A DNA stretch of 37,582 nt from Diphasiastrum complanatum (taxonomy: Eukaryota > Streptophyta > Lycopodiopsida > Lycopodiales > Lycopodiaceae): contig MU835631.1 in the NCBI GenBank assembly GCA_029204225.1, positions 1 through 37,582 on the forward strand. The letters are read 5' to 3'. This document shows positions 11,708 through 22,612 of the stretch, piece after piece. The notes under the pieces were generated by a model, which saw nothing but the letters and a program-made list of their open reading frames with translations, did not search any database and was not told the origin of the DNA. Position numbers and translations under genes: made by a program. Position 1 is the first letter of the stretch. Every line of letters begins with the position of its first letter.

Positions 11708-12357
11708 TGTGAAATTTCACACGTGTAGGAATGCCCTAATGTGTGTGAATGATCTCCTAAGCAAATCTTATGCACTTTAGATCAATACTAGATTGAAATC
11801 CAAGATCTAGATCGAAATCTAAGGCAAAGAGGCAAAGATAGATGCATAGATTGATAACCAAAGTGTTTTCACATGTAAGAGAAGTACTTCATGAAAAAAC
11901 TAAGTAAAATTAAGCTCCTCTCCTTGGGTAGAGAGAGAATAGACTGATAATGAGAGTACATATGAAACTCGTGGAGAGCCATGCTTACTTCCTATTGGAC
12001 CCCTAATCCTAGCCTCTCTAATGCTATTGAATGAGTGATGCATCCATCTTGCAATTATATTGGACCCTTCATGAGGATTTCTCAATTTTGATTGGACCCT
12101 TTGACCTTTGCCAAAACTTTGACTTGATCACTCATCAAATTACATTAACACAAATGTCACAAGCCTATTTACAGGCCTAACTAGCTCGAGTTTGCATCAT
12201 AAGCTACTTTTGGCCAAATTGTGGCTTTACGTGTGGAATTGACAATTTTGCCATCTTTGCCAATTTTGGCCCTATCAAACTCCTACACAAAGATGCTTGA
12301 CATAAAAACTTAGCAAACCCCTAAAGCTATAATAGATAACTTTTTATAACTTTCACA
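11708..12357 (-). repeat. Copia-1 5' LTR
   Basis: 650 bp, the partner of 7409-8058. Identified as the 5' LTR because the PBS follows it on the minus strand. GTGAT at 12358-12362 completes the target duplication. Confidence 0.93.
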
Positions 12358-12362
12358 GTGAT

Positions 12363-12896
<534 letters not shown>

Positions 12897-12974
12897 CTTG
12901 ATCATGGAGAATTATGATTAATAAATGTTAGGGTTAGGACTATTATCATAGCAGCATGCATAACATTGTGAATC

Positions 12975-14090
12975 TAAACTGAACTTCTCAAGGAAGTTGG
13001 TAAGTGTACTTCATCAAATGAGGCTTGGGAAGCTTTGAAGAAGCTATATTAGTCCAAGTCTACATCAAGGGTTCTAACTCTTAGGAGACAAATCTTTCAA
13101 AGTATGCAAAATAAGGATGAAAGTTCTCATGCTTTTGTTTGGAGGGTTAAGGCATTCAATGTTGAGTTAGCATGTATTGATGAAAGCATTGAAGAAGTAG
13201 AACTTGTTCAAGTTGTTCTTAATGGCTTGTTGTTCAAAGTTTTTCTATTCAAAAGACGTTGCCAAATATGGTGGATTTGCAAGAGATTTTGGTGAATGAG
13301 CAGTTTAGGCTTCTATCAAGAGGAGGTGCAAAATGAAGAGGAGGCCATGTTCATCATAGGCAAGTTCAAGGGCAAAGGCAAAGGCAAAGACAAATGGTCA
13401 AAGGATCAAGATCAAGGTGAGCCTTCTACTTTTGTTGGTAAGAAGAAAGATAGGTCAAAGTTAAAATGCTTCTATTGTGGAATAAAAGGGCTTTTTTCAA
13501 ATGATTATTTCAAGTAGAAGAGAGATCAAGGTGAGAAGCAAACCAACCTAACTATTGATGAATATGGTGTTGATGAACAATTGTCAAACGATGCTTTTGT
13601 TATGTCATCTTGCTTGTTGGCCAATGATGGAGGTATTGATCTTTGGTGGATTGATAGTGGAGCTACATCACATATGACAGTTCACGAGAAGTATTACTCA
13701 TCTTTGATGGCATTTGAAGGAGACAAGAAGGTGATCTACATGGCCAATTATGGTGAGTGTGCAATCAAAGGGATTGGCACAATTCCTATCTCTCTCTCTA
13801 CAAATAGGAATGTGAATTTGAAGGATGTTTTGTTCATTCCATCTATTACTAAGGATCTTCTTAGTGTGAGTCAAATCTTGACAAGGGATTCAAAGTGGAG
13901 TTTGTTGGTGATGCTTGTTTGATCAAGAAAGAGGATGAATTGATTGTAAAAGAGAAGAGGCAAGGTAAATTGTTCAAACATGATGCTTGTGTTGTTGCTA
14001 ACCAAGTTGGATGTATGGCAAAAGAGCAAATGTCAATGCAAGAGGGGCATAACAAGGTGTGCTTTGATAGTAGATGCCCCACAAAAATCA
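12975..14090 (+). pseudogene. Copia-2 gag/protease fragment
   Basis: Gag_2-type sequence starts near 12975 (NEAWEALKKLY, then LRRQIFQSMQNKDESSHAFV). It shifts frame around 13220-13240: the alternative frame there gives the family-like PNMVDLQEILVNEQFRLL. It continues through a Lys-rich linker to a broken zinc knuckle (CFYCGIKGLFSNDY, about 13468-13509), a TAG at 13515, an intact protease site WWIDSGATSHMT (about 13647) and LFIPSITKDLLSVSQIL. Another frameshift near 13890 leads to a short gag-pre-integrase piece ending about 14090. Integrase, RT, RNase H and LTRs are absent. This is a truncated relic unrelated in orientation to its neighbours. Confidence 0.85.
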
Positions 14091-14099
14091 TCTATAAAT

Positions 14100-15473
14100 T
14101 TTTTGAGGTTATCATCTAGATTGTCTTCAAAATGCTCGTTCATGAATCGTTGGTAAGTCCCATGAGCGTTAGTCAGCCCAATGGCATGACGTGGTAGGCA
14201 AAGATTCTGAACGTGGTAGTTAATGTGTTCTTAAACTTGTCCTCTTTTGCAATGGCTATTTGGTTATAGTCAACGAAGCAATCCATGAAAGAATATTGTT
14301 CTCTTCTGGCCATTTTTTCTAGGACTTAGTCTATGAATGGTAGTGGATAATAGTCCTTCATGATCTGTTTGTTTAACATAGTCCACACACATGCGAATGT
14401 GCATGGAGTTTTTCTTTTTGCGAGACACTTTCGAAGAACACTACTTGGTATTCTCAACAAATCAACCCGACATTTCGGAGTCATTCTAACTCTGTGTAAA
14501 CTCCTTCCTTCATGTGGTAGGGTAGTCGATGTTGTTTTTGTCGTATGGGTTTGGCTCCCTCCTCCAATGACATCATGTGGGTCACTAGGTTAGGTGGAAT
14601 ACCTTTTAGGTCTATGTAGTCCCAATATGCTGGTACTTCTTGCATAACTGCTCGTAGTTCTCTTTTTCAACACTTCCCAGAGAAGTGCCTAGCTTGATGT
14701 TCTTTGGCTCTTCTAGGGTTCCTAGATTGCATTCTACTCCCAATATTTAAGACATCTATTCACGTCCAGCATCTATCATCTCCAAGTGTCTTGGTCTCAT
14801 GCAATACCCATAGACCTGGTTGGGACAATTGTGGTTCACGTGATTCCCTCTACAATGTCGACATATAATGGGTTAGGGCCCTTTATGGGGCATCTTTGAC
14901 CTATCATGTTCTATTTCTGTTGAAGAAAATTTACATAAGCCACTAGAGTCTATATATTTTCGCTCATTACGTCCATATAGCCTTTCAACATGGCTCACAT
15001 ATCTCCTAGTTTTGCATTGGAACTTTTGCTTTCATAGCTATTATCTGGCATTGGTCTTTGGAGTCTCATGGCAAGATGGGTTTGCGTCTTCCTACCTTTC
15101 CGGGGTTCAATAGCCTGTATGGGACGAGATTTCACTACGTTTGGTAAACCTATAGTTGCAATTGGGTCTCCTCTCCACACTCGAGTATTAGGTTCAAGTT
15201 GTTCACTACTTGTGATGAATAGGATGCATGGACAACCATAATCTGGGTGTCTTCTACCACAATTGCCTTGTCTATTGCCTCAGCCAATGTCTAGGAGTTA
15301 CTTTGATGTACAATCATCTGTATGTCATTCTTGAGCCCTCGTAGAAATAAGGTCAGTAACAATAGGGGTGGTAGTGGCATAGTGGATTCCACCTAGTGTG
15401 ACAACTTGGTTAAACGACACCAATAATGCCTTATACTCTCTTTGTCTCCTTGTTGTAGGGAGGTCAGGGTGAC
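14100..15473 (-). pseudogene. Gypsy-A gag and RT relic
   Basis: Read right to left in several frames: gag core at 15473-15180 (LQQGDKESIRHYWCRLTKL, LAEAIDKAIVVEDTQ); a zinc knuckle of the C-X2-C-X3-H-X4-C form, CRHCRGNHVNHNC, near 14830-14875; then RT fragments at about 14460-14110 (VLEKMARREQYSFMD, DYNQIAIAKEDKFK, FAYHVMPLG). The aspartate of RT palm motif A is visible in FMDCFVDYNQ; the YxDD region is not found. The gag-to-RT distance is too short for a whole protease, so internal deletion is likely. Its right edge meets the Copia-3 LTR exactly at 15474. Confidence 0.8.
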
Positions 15474-16044
15474 TGAAGAAACGAAATGTTTTCAACTACA
15501 AAGCCTTGCTAGATTTCAGCCCTCAGCTTGATGAAGATGTTCGCGAACTCGAACATCTGGAGACACGAAACACGAAGAGTTTCGCGAACACGAAAGTCAA
15601 CGGAGACGAAGACGAACGGTTCGCGAACACGAAAGGTCCACGAATGAGATTCCTTCACGGTCCAGTACGGAAGAAGACAGACGAGGTAAACGAAACTCGT
15701 TCAACGCTCACGCCCCAAGGAGTACCACCAAAGATCACGCAAGTACCCAAAAGTACAGTAGTCTGATCTAATGGCATGACATTAGCATATACTCCCTAGG
15801 TCGTGGCTAATCTGCCACTCTTGTAATTCTCTGGTTAGTTGTAATGCTTAATCACTCTAATCTTAGATTTACACAGAGAGACCGTACTTACTAGATTATA
15901 CTTGACATATAGATCAAAACAGAATACACATACAGTGTAATGTAATAGTCTAATGCTAGTAAGCAATCAAGACAAAAAATACAGAATACTTGTCCGCCTG
16001 CGTGCGAAAACAATTCTGTCTAGGATCAAAAAATCCAACTGTCC
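15474..16044 (+). repeat. Copia-3 left LTR, 3'-truncated
   Basis: 571 bp starting TGAAGAAACGAAATG and aligning with 21605-22174 at roughly 93% identity by eye; similarity stops at ...CCAACTGTCC. It carries three TTCGCGAA octamers (15540, 15581, 15620). The sequence right after 16044 is Gypsy gag on the other strand, so the LTR's last part and the PBS are missing. GGTGAC occurs just left of the LTR (15468-15473) and again at 16048-16053, which could be coincidence or junction microhomology. Confidence 0.88.
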
Positions 16045-16570
16045 CAAGGTGACCCTCGCCATTGCACTTGAAGCATAGGTTCTTCTTACGAGCTTCAGCT
16101 TTATCAATGCTACCTTGATGGTTTTTAAAATTTTTCTTGGTTTTCTTAAGATTGTTGGAATTGGGATGTGTTTCACTAACAGCTTCCCTATCCCCCCTCT
16201 TAAATTGAAAACTTTTTTTCTGCTCATTAGGCTGTTGACCCCTAGGTGGCTTAGATGTGTCATCAAAGTATTTTGCAGCTCTAATAGCATCTTCTAGGTT
16301 TTTTGGATGGTTCCTACGAACATCCACTTGATAATCTTTTGGTAACCCATCAATAAACATTAACATTTGTACCTTAGGCGAAATGTCACTATAAAGTGGA
16401 TTCAGGTACTCATGAAAATCTTGAATAAATTGTTCCAAACCTTTATTCATTGATAAATGACTCAACTTTTGAAAGTGTTCATAGTCATCTAAAAGTGGTA
16501 GAAAATAACCCCTAAAAAGCTTGCAAAAATCATTCCATGTACAAGGTTGATTGCCCTTTGCAACTTAACT
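16045..16570 (-). pseudogene. Gypsy-B gag, truncated at its zinc knuckle
   Basis: Minus-strand open frame with a Gypsy gag core: WNDFCKLFRGYFLP, LSHLSMNKGLEQFIQDF, FIDGLPKDYQVDVRR and NLEDAIRAAKYFDD, then a Lys/Asn-rich linker and CFKCNGEGHLG. The zinc knuckle is cut after its histidine by the junction with the Copia-3 LTR at 16044/16045, so the final cysteine and all of pol are gone. The open frame continues into LTR sequence (to 15956), which is not part of the gene. Confidence 0.85.
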
Positions 16571-17061
16571 ACCATTCCCTTCCTACATTGCCATCTTCAT
16601 GAAACTAGGAAATAAAAAGGTGTAACTAATGAAGTTTGAATGAAAACTTCACTTTTCAGATCTGATTTTCAGATTTACAAGTCTGAAAACAGAACTTCAA
16701 AATGAAAATAAAAAAAAATAAAAACACTAGTTTTGATCAAAACACATAGCTAGAATCAATCTTTTTGCCAAAAAAAATTTGTGTATGTAGAGGAAGACTT
16801 TCTCTACGCATCCCACAAATCTTTTTTCAGAACTTTTAAAAATCCAAAGCCCACTTTAAAACTTCTCTAACATGATAAAAAATCAGCCCCTAATCAATTC
16901 TATAAGCATCACTACTCTCTTCCAAAGATAACTAGATTCATTGGGTACTTCAACTACAAGCTTCCTACAACTAGAAAAGCCTATAATCTTCCCCAAAAAA
17001 ATTTAGTTGGTGATCTTAATAGAACTTGAAGAAGGTTAGAAAGGTTACCATCCTTTGTCTA
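16571..17061 (-). other. Gypsy-B untranslated leader
   Basis: AT-rich sequence between the Gypsy-B PBS and gag, with A-runs and no coding signal. Its length (about 0.5 kb) is normal for a plant Gypsy leader. Confidence 0.6.
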
Positions 17062-17073
17062 GCTCTGATACCA
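17062..17073 (-). other. Gypsy-B primer-binding site (tRNA-Met)
   Basis: Minus-strand TGGTATCAGAGC is an exact complement of the initiator tRNA-Met 3' end. It marks the end of the LTR on its right and fixes the element's orientation. Confidence 0.88.
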
Positions 17074-17615
17074 CTTTTACAAGTAGAGGTGAGGAAGTCC
17101 TCCAAATCCAAGGTAGAGCCTCCAAATGTCCTCCAAGCAACCTGCAAGCTTCAAGATGCTCCCCAACTCCAAGCTAGGATGCCTCCCCTGCAAGTAAGGA
17201 TCTGCAAGCCTCCAAGGATCTCTCCTCAACTTGTACCCTACTCTTTAAACACAAGGATAGATAACAAGCTGGCCTCAAGTATTCACCACCCAACCCTAGC
17301 TAGATCCAAGCTCCAAGCAAGACCTATCTAGCACCCCCTTGCTAACCACTCACAAATCACAAGCATACCACAACATCTCATAGCATACTCAAGATCCAAA
17401 CCCTACTTATGTCCCATACCATAAGCAAGATCCAAACCTCAAGCATACTACCACAAGAAAGCACTCTACACACTAGTAGCAACACTAGAGCATAAGCAAA
17501 GCAAACAAGAGATCTCTCTCTCTCTCTCTCCCCCCCCCCCCAATGGGCGCCCTACTACCCTCATATAGATGGCCCATCGACCCCTCCAATGCACTATGGA
17601 GTTCCATGCTCATCC

Positions 17616-17710
<95 letters not shown>

Positions 17711-18244
17711 CCTAGGGGACTTAAAGAATCTCCAAGAGCCTCCATAGACTTATGGAATGTCAAGAGACTCCTTCCATAGCCTATGACTCTTTGAATGCCT
17801 TTCTTGTGGGAGTTGGGAACTCAATGGACACTTTAGAAGGGCGCCTTCCTACTAGGTCCCATTGCCCAAGTTGTGCAAGTATATTTTGGTCCTAGACCAA
17901 TAAAGTGATATGGTTCAAGATTGAGGCCCAAGGTTTAGAAAAATAGTCATCTAATGACTTTCTAACACCTCTCTAGGTTCCATACCTCCATCCAAGGCAT
18001 AGACACCTACCTGCCCTTAACCAAGGACACTAGTACATTAATCTAAGGCACATACTCTTAATACTAAGGGTACTCCTTATCAAGGGTCACGTGACTCCAT
18101 ACCTCCAACTAAGGTATAGTCACTTGCATGTTCTTATCCAAGGGCACATACCCTTAATTCCTAAGGGTACCTTGTCATTTAGCCCCCAACACTAAATGTA
18201 CTATTAGGGGTCTGAAGTACTGCTAGTTACATAGGTATGTAACA
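17074..18244 (-). repeat. Gypsy-B 5' LTR (approximate)
   Basis: The stretch between the PBS and the resumption of Copia-3 gag. Its outer end, read on the minus strand, begins TGTTACATACCTATG, a standard TG start. The inner end next to the PBS lacks a clear CA (it reads CTTGTAAAAG), so the last bases may be altered or a spacer. It contains a CT tract, a C12 run and a (GA)45 tract. The 17026-17331 (+) open frame is a shadow. No second copy lies in the window. Confidence 0.55.
17513..17708. repeat. CT tract, C12 run and (GA)45 microsatellite
   Basis: A (CT)9 tract at 17513-17530 runs into C12 (to 17541), then about 77 bp later an uninterrupted GA array occupies 17619-17708. The two tracts are complementary in opposite order, so a transcript could fold the short CT tract onto part of the GA array. 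Confidence 0.9.
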
Positions 18245-18256
18245 ACAACAGACAAG

Positions 18257-21200
18257 GAGCTATGCGAATGGAGAGAGAAAAACGACAAGGCAGTAGCCTT
18301 GCTATCATCTTCCATCGAAGATAGTCTCACACTTGACCTGGCTACACTCTCCAAGGCCAAGGAGATGTGGGATGCATTACTCGCCAGATTTTAGACGAAA
18401 TCAAGAAGTCAGATCATGATGCTAGAAGATCAGTTGACGAATTTGTAGTGGGATGAAAAAGACCTCACCTCCTTCGTGAGAAAGATGAAGGATCTATTTC
18501 TATCTCTACACAACTCTGGAGCAGAGAATGCAGTATCAGCTGAGAAGCAGCTCACGTACCAGTTGAGAGCCTTACCCAGATCTTTCCAGACGATACGAAC
18601 CCTGCTCGCGAAAGATCCCGCCATGAACCTCGAAAAGGCGATTGTCGAGATTCGAGAGGAAGTCGAGGCCAAAGAACACCTTGATCACAAGGATGGTTCT
18701 GACCAGGCCCTCTACGACAATAGAGAAAAATCCAAGAAACAATTCAGGCCTAAGAGGGAGTCGAATCAGAAGTAGGATCGTGACCAACAAGCAGAGGGGA
18801 CCAGCAAGAGCAACTGGAAGACAAAAGGGAGGTTGAAACAACAAGATACAAACAAGAAGACCCGCGTGAGATGCGGAGAGACGAGCATACAATAGATACC
18901 TGTTGGCTCAATCCCAAGATTGAGTGTATCCATTGCCATAAGAAGGGTCATGCAGCCATGGATTGCTGCCAAAAACCAAGAAACAGATCAACACAAAATA
19001 GACAAGAGAATAACAATAGTTCTTCCTATGTCGAGGAGCCCGAGAGCTCGAAGATGGGCAAAGAAAGAACGAACAGAAATTGTTTGATCGCCTACATCTG
19101 TGAAGATGTGTGGGCAGCATCAACATCTGACACACATGAGATGATCCTAGATTCAGGAGCCACCTCACACTTCGTGACATCAAGACGAATAATGTCTGAT
19201 TTCAGAAGTGCGGATCCCTCAAGATTCATAGTTCTTGGAGATGGATCTAGACATCAAGTGAATGGCATTGGTTCACTGTGGCTCAACACAAACGGCAGAG
19301 ACAGACGACTCGAAGACGTTCTGTTCGTGCCAACCCTGCAGCAAGACTTGCTCTCTGTAGCAAGAATAGCAGATGCAGGGATGCGTGTGACGTTTTCTAA
19401 CTAAGCATGCAACGTGATTGACGCCAGCACCAGCACTCATATAGCTCAAGGCAGAAGGAAAGGCAACCTATATCATTTGAAGGTGCGCCTACCTGAAGAT
19501 CAGATGCATCAGACCCATGACGACTCGCCAAACACTCTGTGGCATAGAAGACTCTGCCACATGAACTCAATGGCACTTTACCAAACAAGTGATCATGGAG
19601 CGATAACATGGGTCAACATCTCGAATGCAACCAGCTCGAAAACCTGTGATGCATGTTTGAAAGGCAAGATGTCGCGCACTCCATTCATCAAAGACTCCTA
19701 CAGAATGACAAAGTTTTGGGAGCTAGTGCATTCTGACATCTGTTCAGTAGGAGGTTTGAAATATTATATAACTTTCATTGATGATTAAAGCAAGTTTGAC
19801 GGAGTGTATTTTATTCAGAATATATTTGAAGCACTCGATAAATTCACAAAATACGTGAATTGGACAGAGAGATGTACAGGCAGCAAGGTGAAGCAGATCA
19901 GAATGGATCGAGGTGGCGAATATATCTCGAATCGCTTCACTGAATTCTGCAATGATCGTGGTATCATTCACAGAAGAACTACAGCCTACACACCGCAGCA
20001 CAATGGTGTTGCTGAATGAAAGAACAGGACCCTAATGGAAGCAGCCAGATGCATGATGGCCTACTCGAAGGCTCCAAGGGCATTGTGGGCTGAAGCAGTA
20101 GCTACAGCCGCATACATCCAGAACAGGACAGGCAAATCTGGTGTTCCTCACACGACACCACATGAGCTATGGTCGGGTAGAAAGCCCAACCTGTCTCACG
20201 TCAGAATCTTTGTCTTTGTAGCATATGCACATATTCCTGATAAGCTTCGAAAGAAGCTTGATGAGAAAGCCGAGCAAGGATTTCTAGTAGGTTATGACAA
20301 TAATTCGTCATACTACAGAGTCTACATGCCAGACACGAACATTGTGAAAACAGTGAGGGATGTCAAATTCGACGAGAGCAGGACTATGGCCAACGAAGAT
20401 CTTGTCAGCTACGAAGTTATGGAGAGACAGTACTATGACCTGCCACTAGTGATAGAGGGAGCAGCAGATGAACACGAAAATGAAGATTTTCGAGTCGTCT
20501 CCCATTCAAGCGATGAATCTGACGAAGAAATATGCGAGAGGCAACTTGCTGCCGCAGTTCCTGTAAACCAAGATGGTTTCGGACCGAGCAGAGCAGACAA
20601 GGGCAAAGGCATAGCTTTTTTAGGAGGATCTCCCAGAAGGTCGACAAGACCATGAAGAGTGCCAGCAAGATATGTGCCAGGCAGCTCAGCTTCCACATCA
20701 GAAGAATTCTGCGGGTTCAATGGCAAACCACAGACATTCGAGGAGGCGATTGAAAGTCCAGAAAAGGACAGATGGATCCAAGCCATGAATGAAGAGATGG
20801 AGTCCTTGAGGAAGAACCAGGTATGGACGTTGGAGCCATTACCGCGTAAGCGCAAGACTGTCAAATGCAAATGGGTCTTCAAGCTCAAATACGGACCAGA
20901 CGAGAATGTGTCAAAATACAAGACAAGACTGGTAGCGAAGGGTTTCTCTCAAAAATACGGTATTGACTATTCTGAAACCTTCTCTCCTGTCATCAAACAT
21001 GTGTCCCTACGTCTGTTATTTGCATATGTAGCAGCTTACGACCTCAGTATCCACATTAAGATGGCCTTCTTACATGGCGAATTAGACGAAGAGGTCTACA
21101 TGGATCAACCCCCACGATTCATCTCGAATTCACTTCCTAACTACGTATGCAAAGTGCATAGAAGCATCTATGGTCTGAAGCAGTCAGCCCGACAATGGTA

Positions 21201-21594
21201 CAAGAAGAAAGATCAAGCCCTGAAATCATTAGGATTCAAGCCTTTGTTGGCTGACTCCAATGTGTATGTCAGAATTACAGATGGGCAGATCATCATAGTG
21301 GTTGTATATGTGGACGACACTCTGATACTTTGCAGGAGTGAGCAGCTAATTGCTGAGGTGAAGACAGACATCTCGAAACAATTCGAGATAGTGGATCTGG
21401 GAGAAGCCAGGTGTTACCTAGGCTTGCAAATTGAAAGGGACTACGAGGGAGGTAAGTTATACCTTCACCAGTACAGATACACCCAAAAGATCCTAGAGGA
21501 CTTTGGGATCCTGAACTGCAAAGGAGCGAACACTCCAATGCTCGCAGGGGAGAGACAAAGGAGCAGTCTCGGGATCGTAAAGCTATCATGCTTT
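18257..21594 (+). pseudogene. Copia-3 gag-protease-integrase-RT remnant
   Basis: The gag starts mid-protein (LCEWREKNDKAVALLSSSIEDS, AKEMWDALLARF) with TAG stops at 18392, 18446 and 18773. After a frameshift before 18871 one frame runs to 21630: zinc knuckle CIHCHKKGHAAMDC; protease LDSGATSHF; integrase zinc motif WHRRLCHMN...CDACLKGK; core LVHSDICS, MDRGGEYIS and NGVAE; RT with WVFKLKYGPDENVSKYKTR, YGLKQSARQWY and YVDD; and QIERDYEGG up to NTPM. In-frame stops lie at 19402 (TAA), 19786 (TAA), 20017 (TGA, right after the integrase Glu) and 20653 (TGA). RT motif A reads IHIKMAFLHG where MDVKTAFL is usual, an apparent catalytic Asp-to-His change. RNase H is absent: coding ends about 20 residues after NTPM at the polypurine tract. 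Confidence 0.9.
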
Positions 21595-21604
21595 GAGAGG
21601 GAGT
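21595..21604 (+). other. Copia-3 polypurine tract
   Basis: GAGAGGGAGT directly precedes the right LTR (TGAAGAAACG). The position fits the plus-strand primer of a + element, and it shows that 21605 is a 3' LTR start. Confidence 0.75.
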
Positions 21605-22600
21605 TGAAGAAACGAAATGTTTCCAACTAGAGAGCCTTGCTAGCTTTCAGCCCTCAGCTTGACGAAGAATGTTCGCGAACTCGAACATCTGGATACATGA
21701 AACATGAAGAGTTTCGCGAACACGAAATTCAACGACGAAGACGAACGGTTCGCGAATACGAAAGATCCACGAACGAGATTCCTTCGTGGTCCAGTACGAA
21801 AGAAGACAGACGAGGTAAACGAAACCCGTTCAACGCTCACGCCCCAAGGAGTACCACCAAAGATTACGCAAGTAGCCAGAAGTACAGTAATATGATCTAA
21901 TGGCATGACATCAGCAGATACTCCCTAGGTCGTGGCTAATTTGCGACTCTTGTAATTCTCTGGTTAGTTGTAGATGCTTAATCAATCTAATCTTAGATTT
22001 ACACAGAGAGACCGTACTTACTAGATTATACTTGACATATAGATCAAAACAGAATACACATACAGTGTAATGTAAGAGTTTGATGCTAGTAAGCAATCAA
22101 GACAAAAAATACAGAATATTTGTCCGCCTACGTGCGAGGACAATTCTGTCTAGGATCAGAAGATCCAACTGTCCGCTAGTAAAGCGATACGATTACTCGT
22201 GAGAGAACCGCGTTTCCCTCACGCCAATGCACTATGTGGGTATGCACGTAGTGCTCAAAGAATCAGAGAAAAGAAATCAATAGACGATATTGTAGCCTTT
22301 GCGCACATATCAATTATCTCGAATGCAAATGTTTCTGCTGTTAATCGCGTGTCTGAGTTTCTTCTTGTTCATTTTGAATTCCGCACTTTGGTTGAAACTA
22401 TGTTGAATGCTGTATTAATTTTATGAACGTAGATAAGTAGTAATTGACTACACTCTGGAGGATTGTAGGAGTGATTCAGTTGGCGGTGTCCAGTGATCGC
22501 ATCTGAACTCCATCCGAGCTGAAGAGAGTCGTGACTGATTCGCCTTCGCGAAACTTTCACGAATCCGACGAATTCATCAATCATCACACATCTCCAATAG
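21605..22600 (+). repeat. Copia-3 right LTR, full length
   Basis: It begins TGAAGAAACGAAATG after the polypurine tract. The first 570 bp match 15474-16044; the remainder, to just before a PBS at 22601, is present only here, so the full LTR is about 996 bp. Three TTCGCGAA octamers sit at 21672, 21713 and 21749. The exact 3' end is uncertain: CACA at 22587-22590 would leave a 10-bp spacer to the PBS. Open frames at 21637-21900 are LTR sequence, not genes. Confidence 0.75.
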
Positions 22601-22612
22601 TGGTATCAGAGC
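22601..22612 (+). other. primer-binding site (tRNA-Met) after the right LTR
   Basis: An exact TGGTATCAGAGC on the plus strand, placed as if 21605-22600 were a 5' LTR. A normal 3' LTR is followed by host DNA, so this indicates that another internal region of the same family begins here. Confidence 0.85.

Larger units (their letters stand above)
7409..12357 (-). mobile_element. Copia-1: LTR retrotransposon, Ty1/Copia, gag-deleted
   Basis: Element of 4949 bp on the minus strand. Two LTRs of exactly 650 bp (7409-8058 and 11708-12357) both begin with TGTGAAATTTCACA and end in ACA, and are flanked by a perfect 5-bp target duplication GTGAT (7404-7408 and 12358-12362). The PBS directly abuts the right-hand (5') LTR, and a polypurine tract abuts the left-hand (3') LTR. 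By hand the LTRs differ at about 27 positions with no gap (about 96% identity), so it is among the younger insertions here. The coding region holds integrase, RT and RNase H in Copia order, but gag and the protease active site are missing, and the pol frame is interrupted. It cannot be autonomous. Confidence 0.93.
15474..22600 (+). mobile_element. Copia-3: chimeric, internally replaced Copia element
   Basis: Plus-strand element bounded by related LTR sequence at 15474-16044 and 21605-22600. Between them, 16045-18244 is foreign (Gypsy-B, minus strand), and Copia coding resumes mid-gag at about 18257 and runs to RT. The polypurine tract abuts the right LTR. The left LTR lacks its last approximately 425 bp, the PBS and the gag start. 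The simplest history is insertion of Gypsy-B into the 5' part of Copia-3 followed by deletions, or an ectopic exchange; the sequence does not decide between them. Confidence 0.75.

Noticed and set aside
15474-16053. Solo LTR with a GGTGAC target duplication
   Set aside because: GGTGAC flanks it, but similarity to the other LTR stops at 16044 before a proper end and the full LTR is about 425 bp longer, so it is a truncated LTR; moreover the two flanks do not join into one continuous gag.
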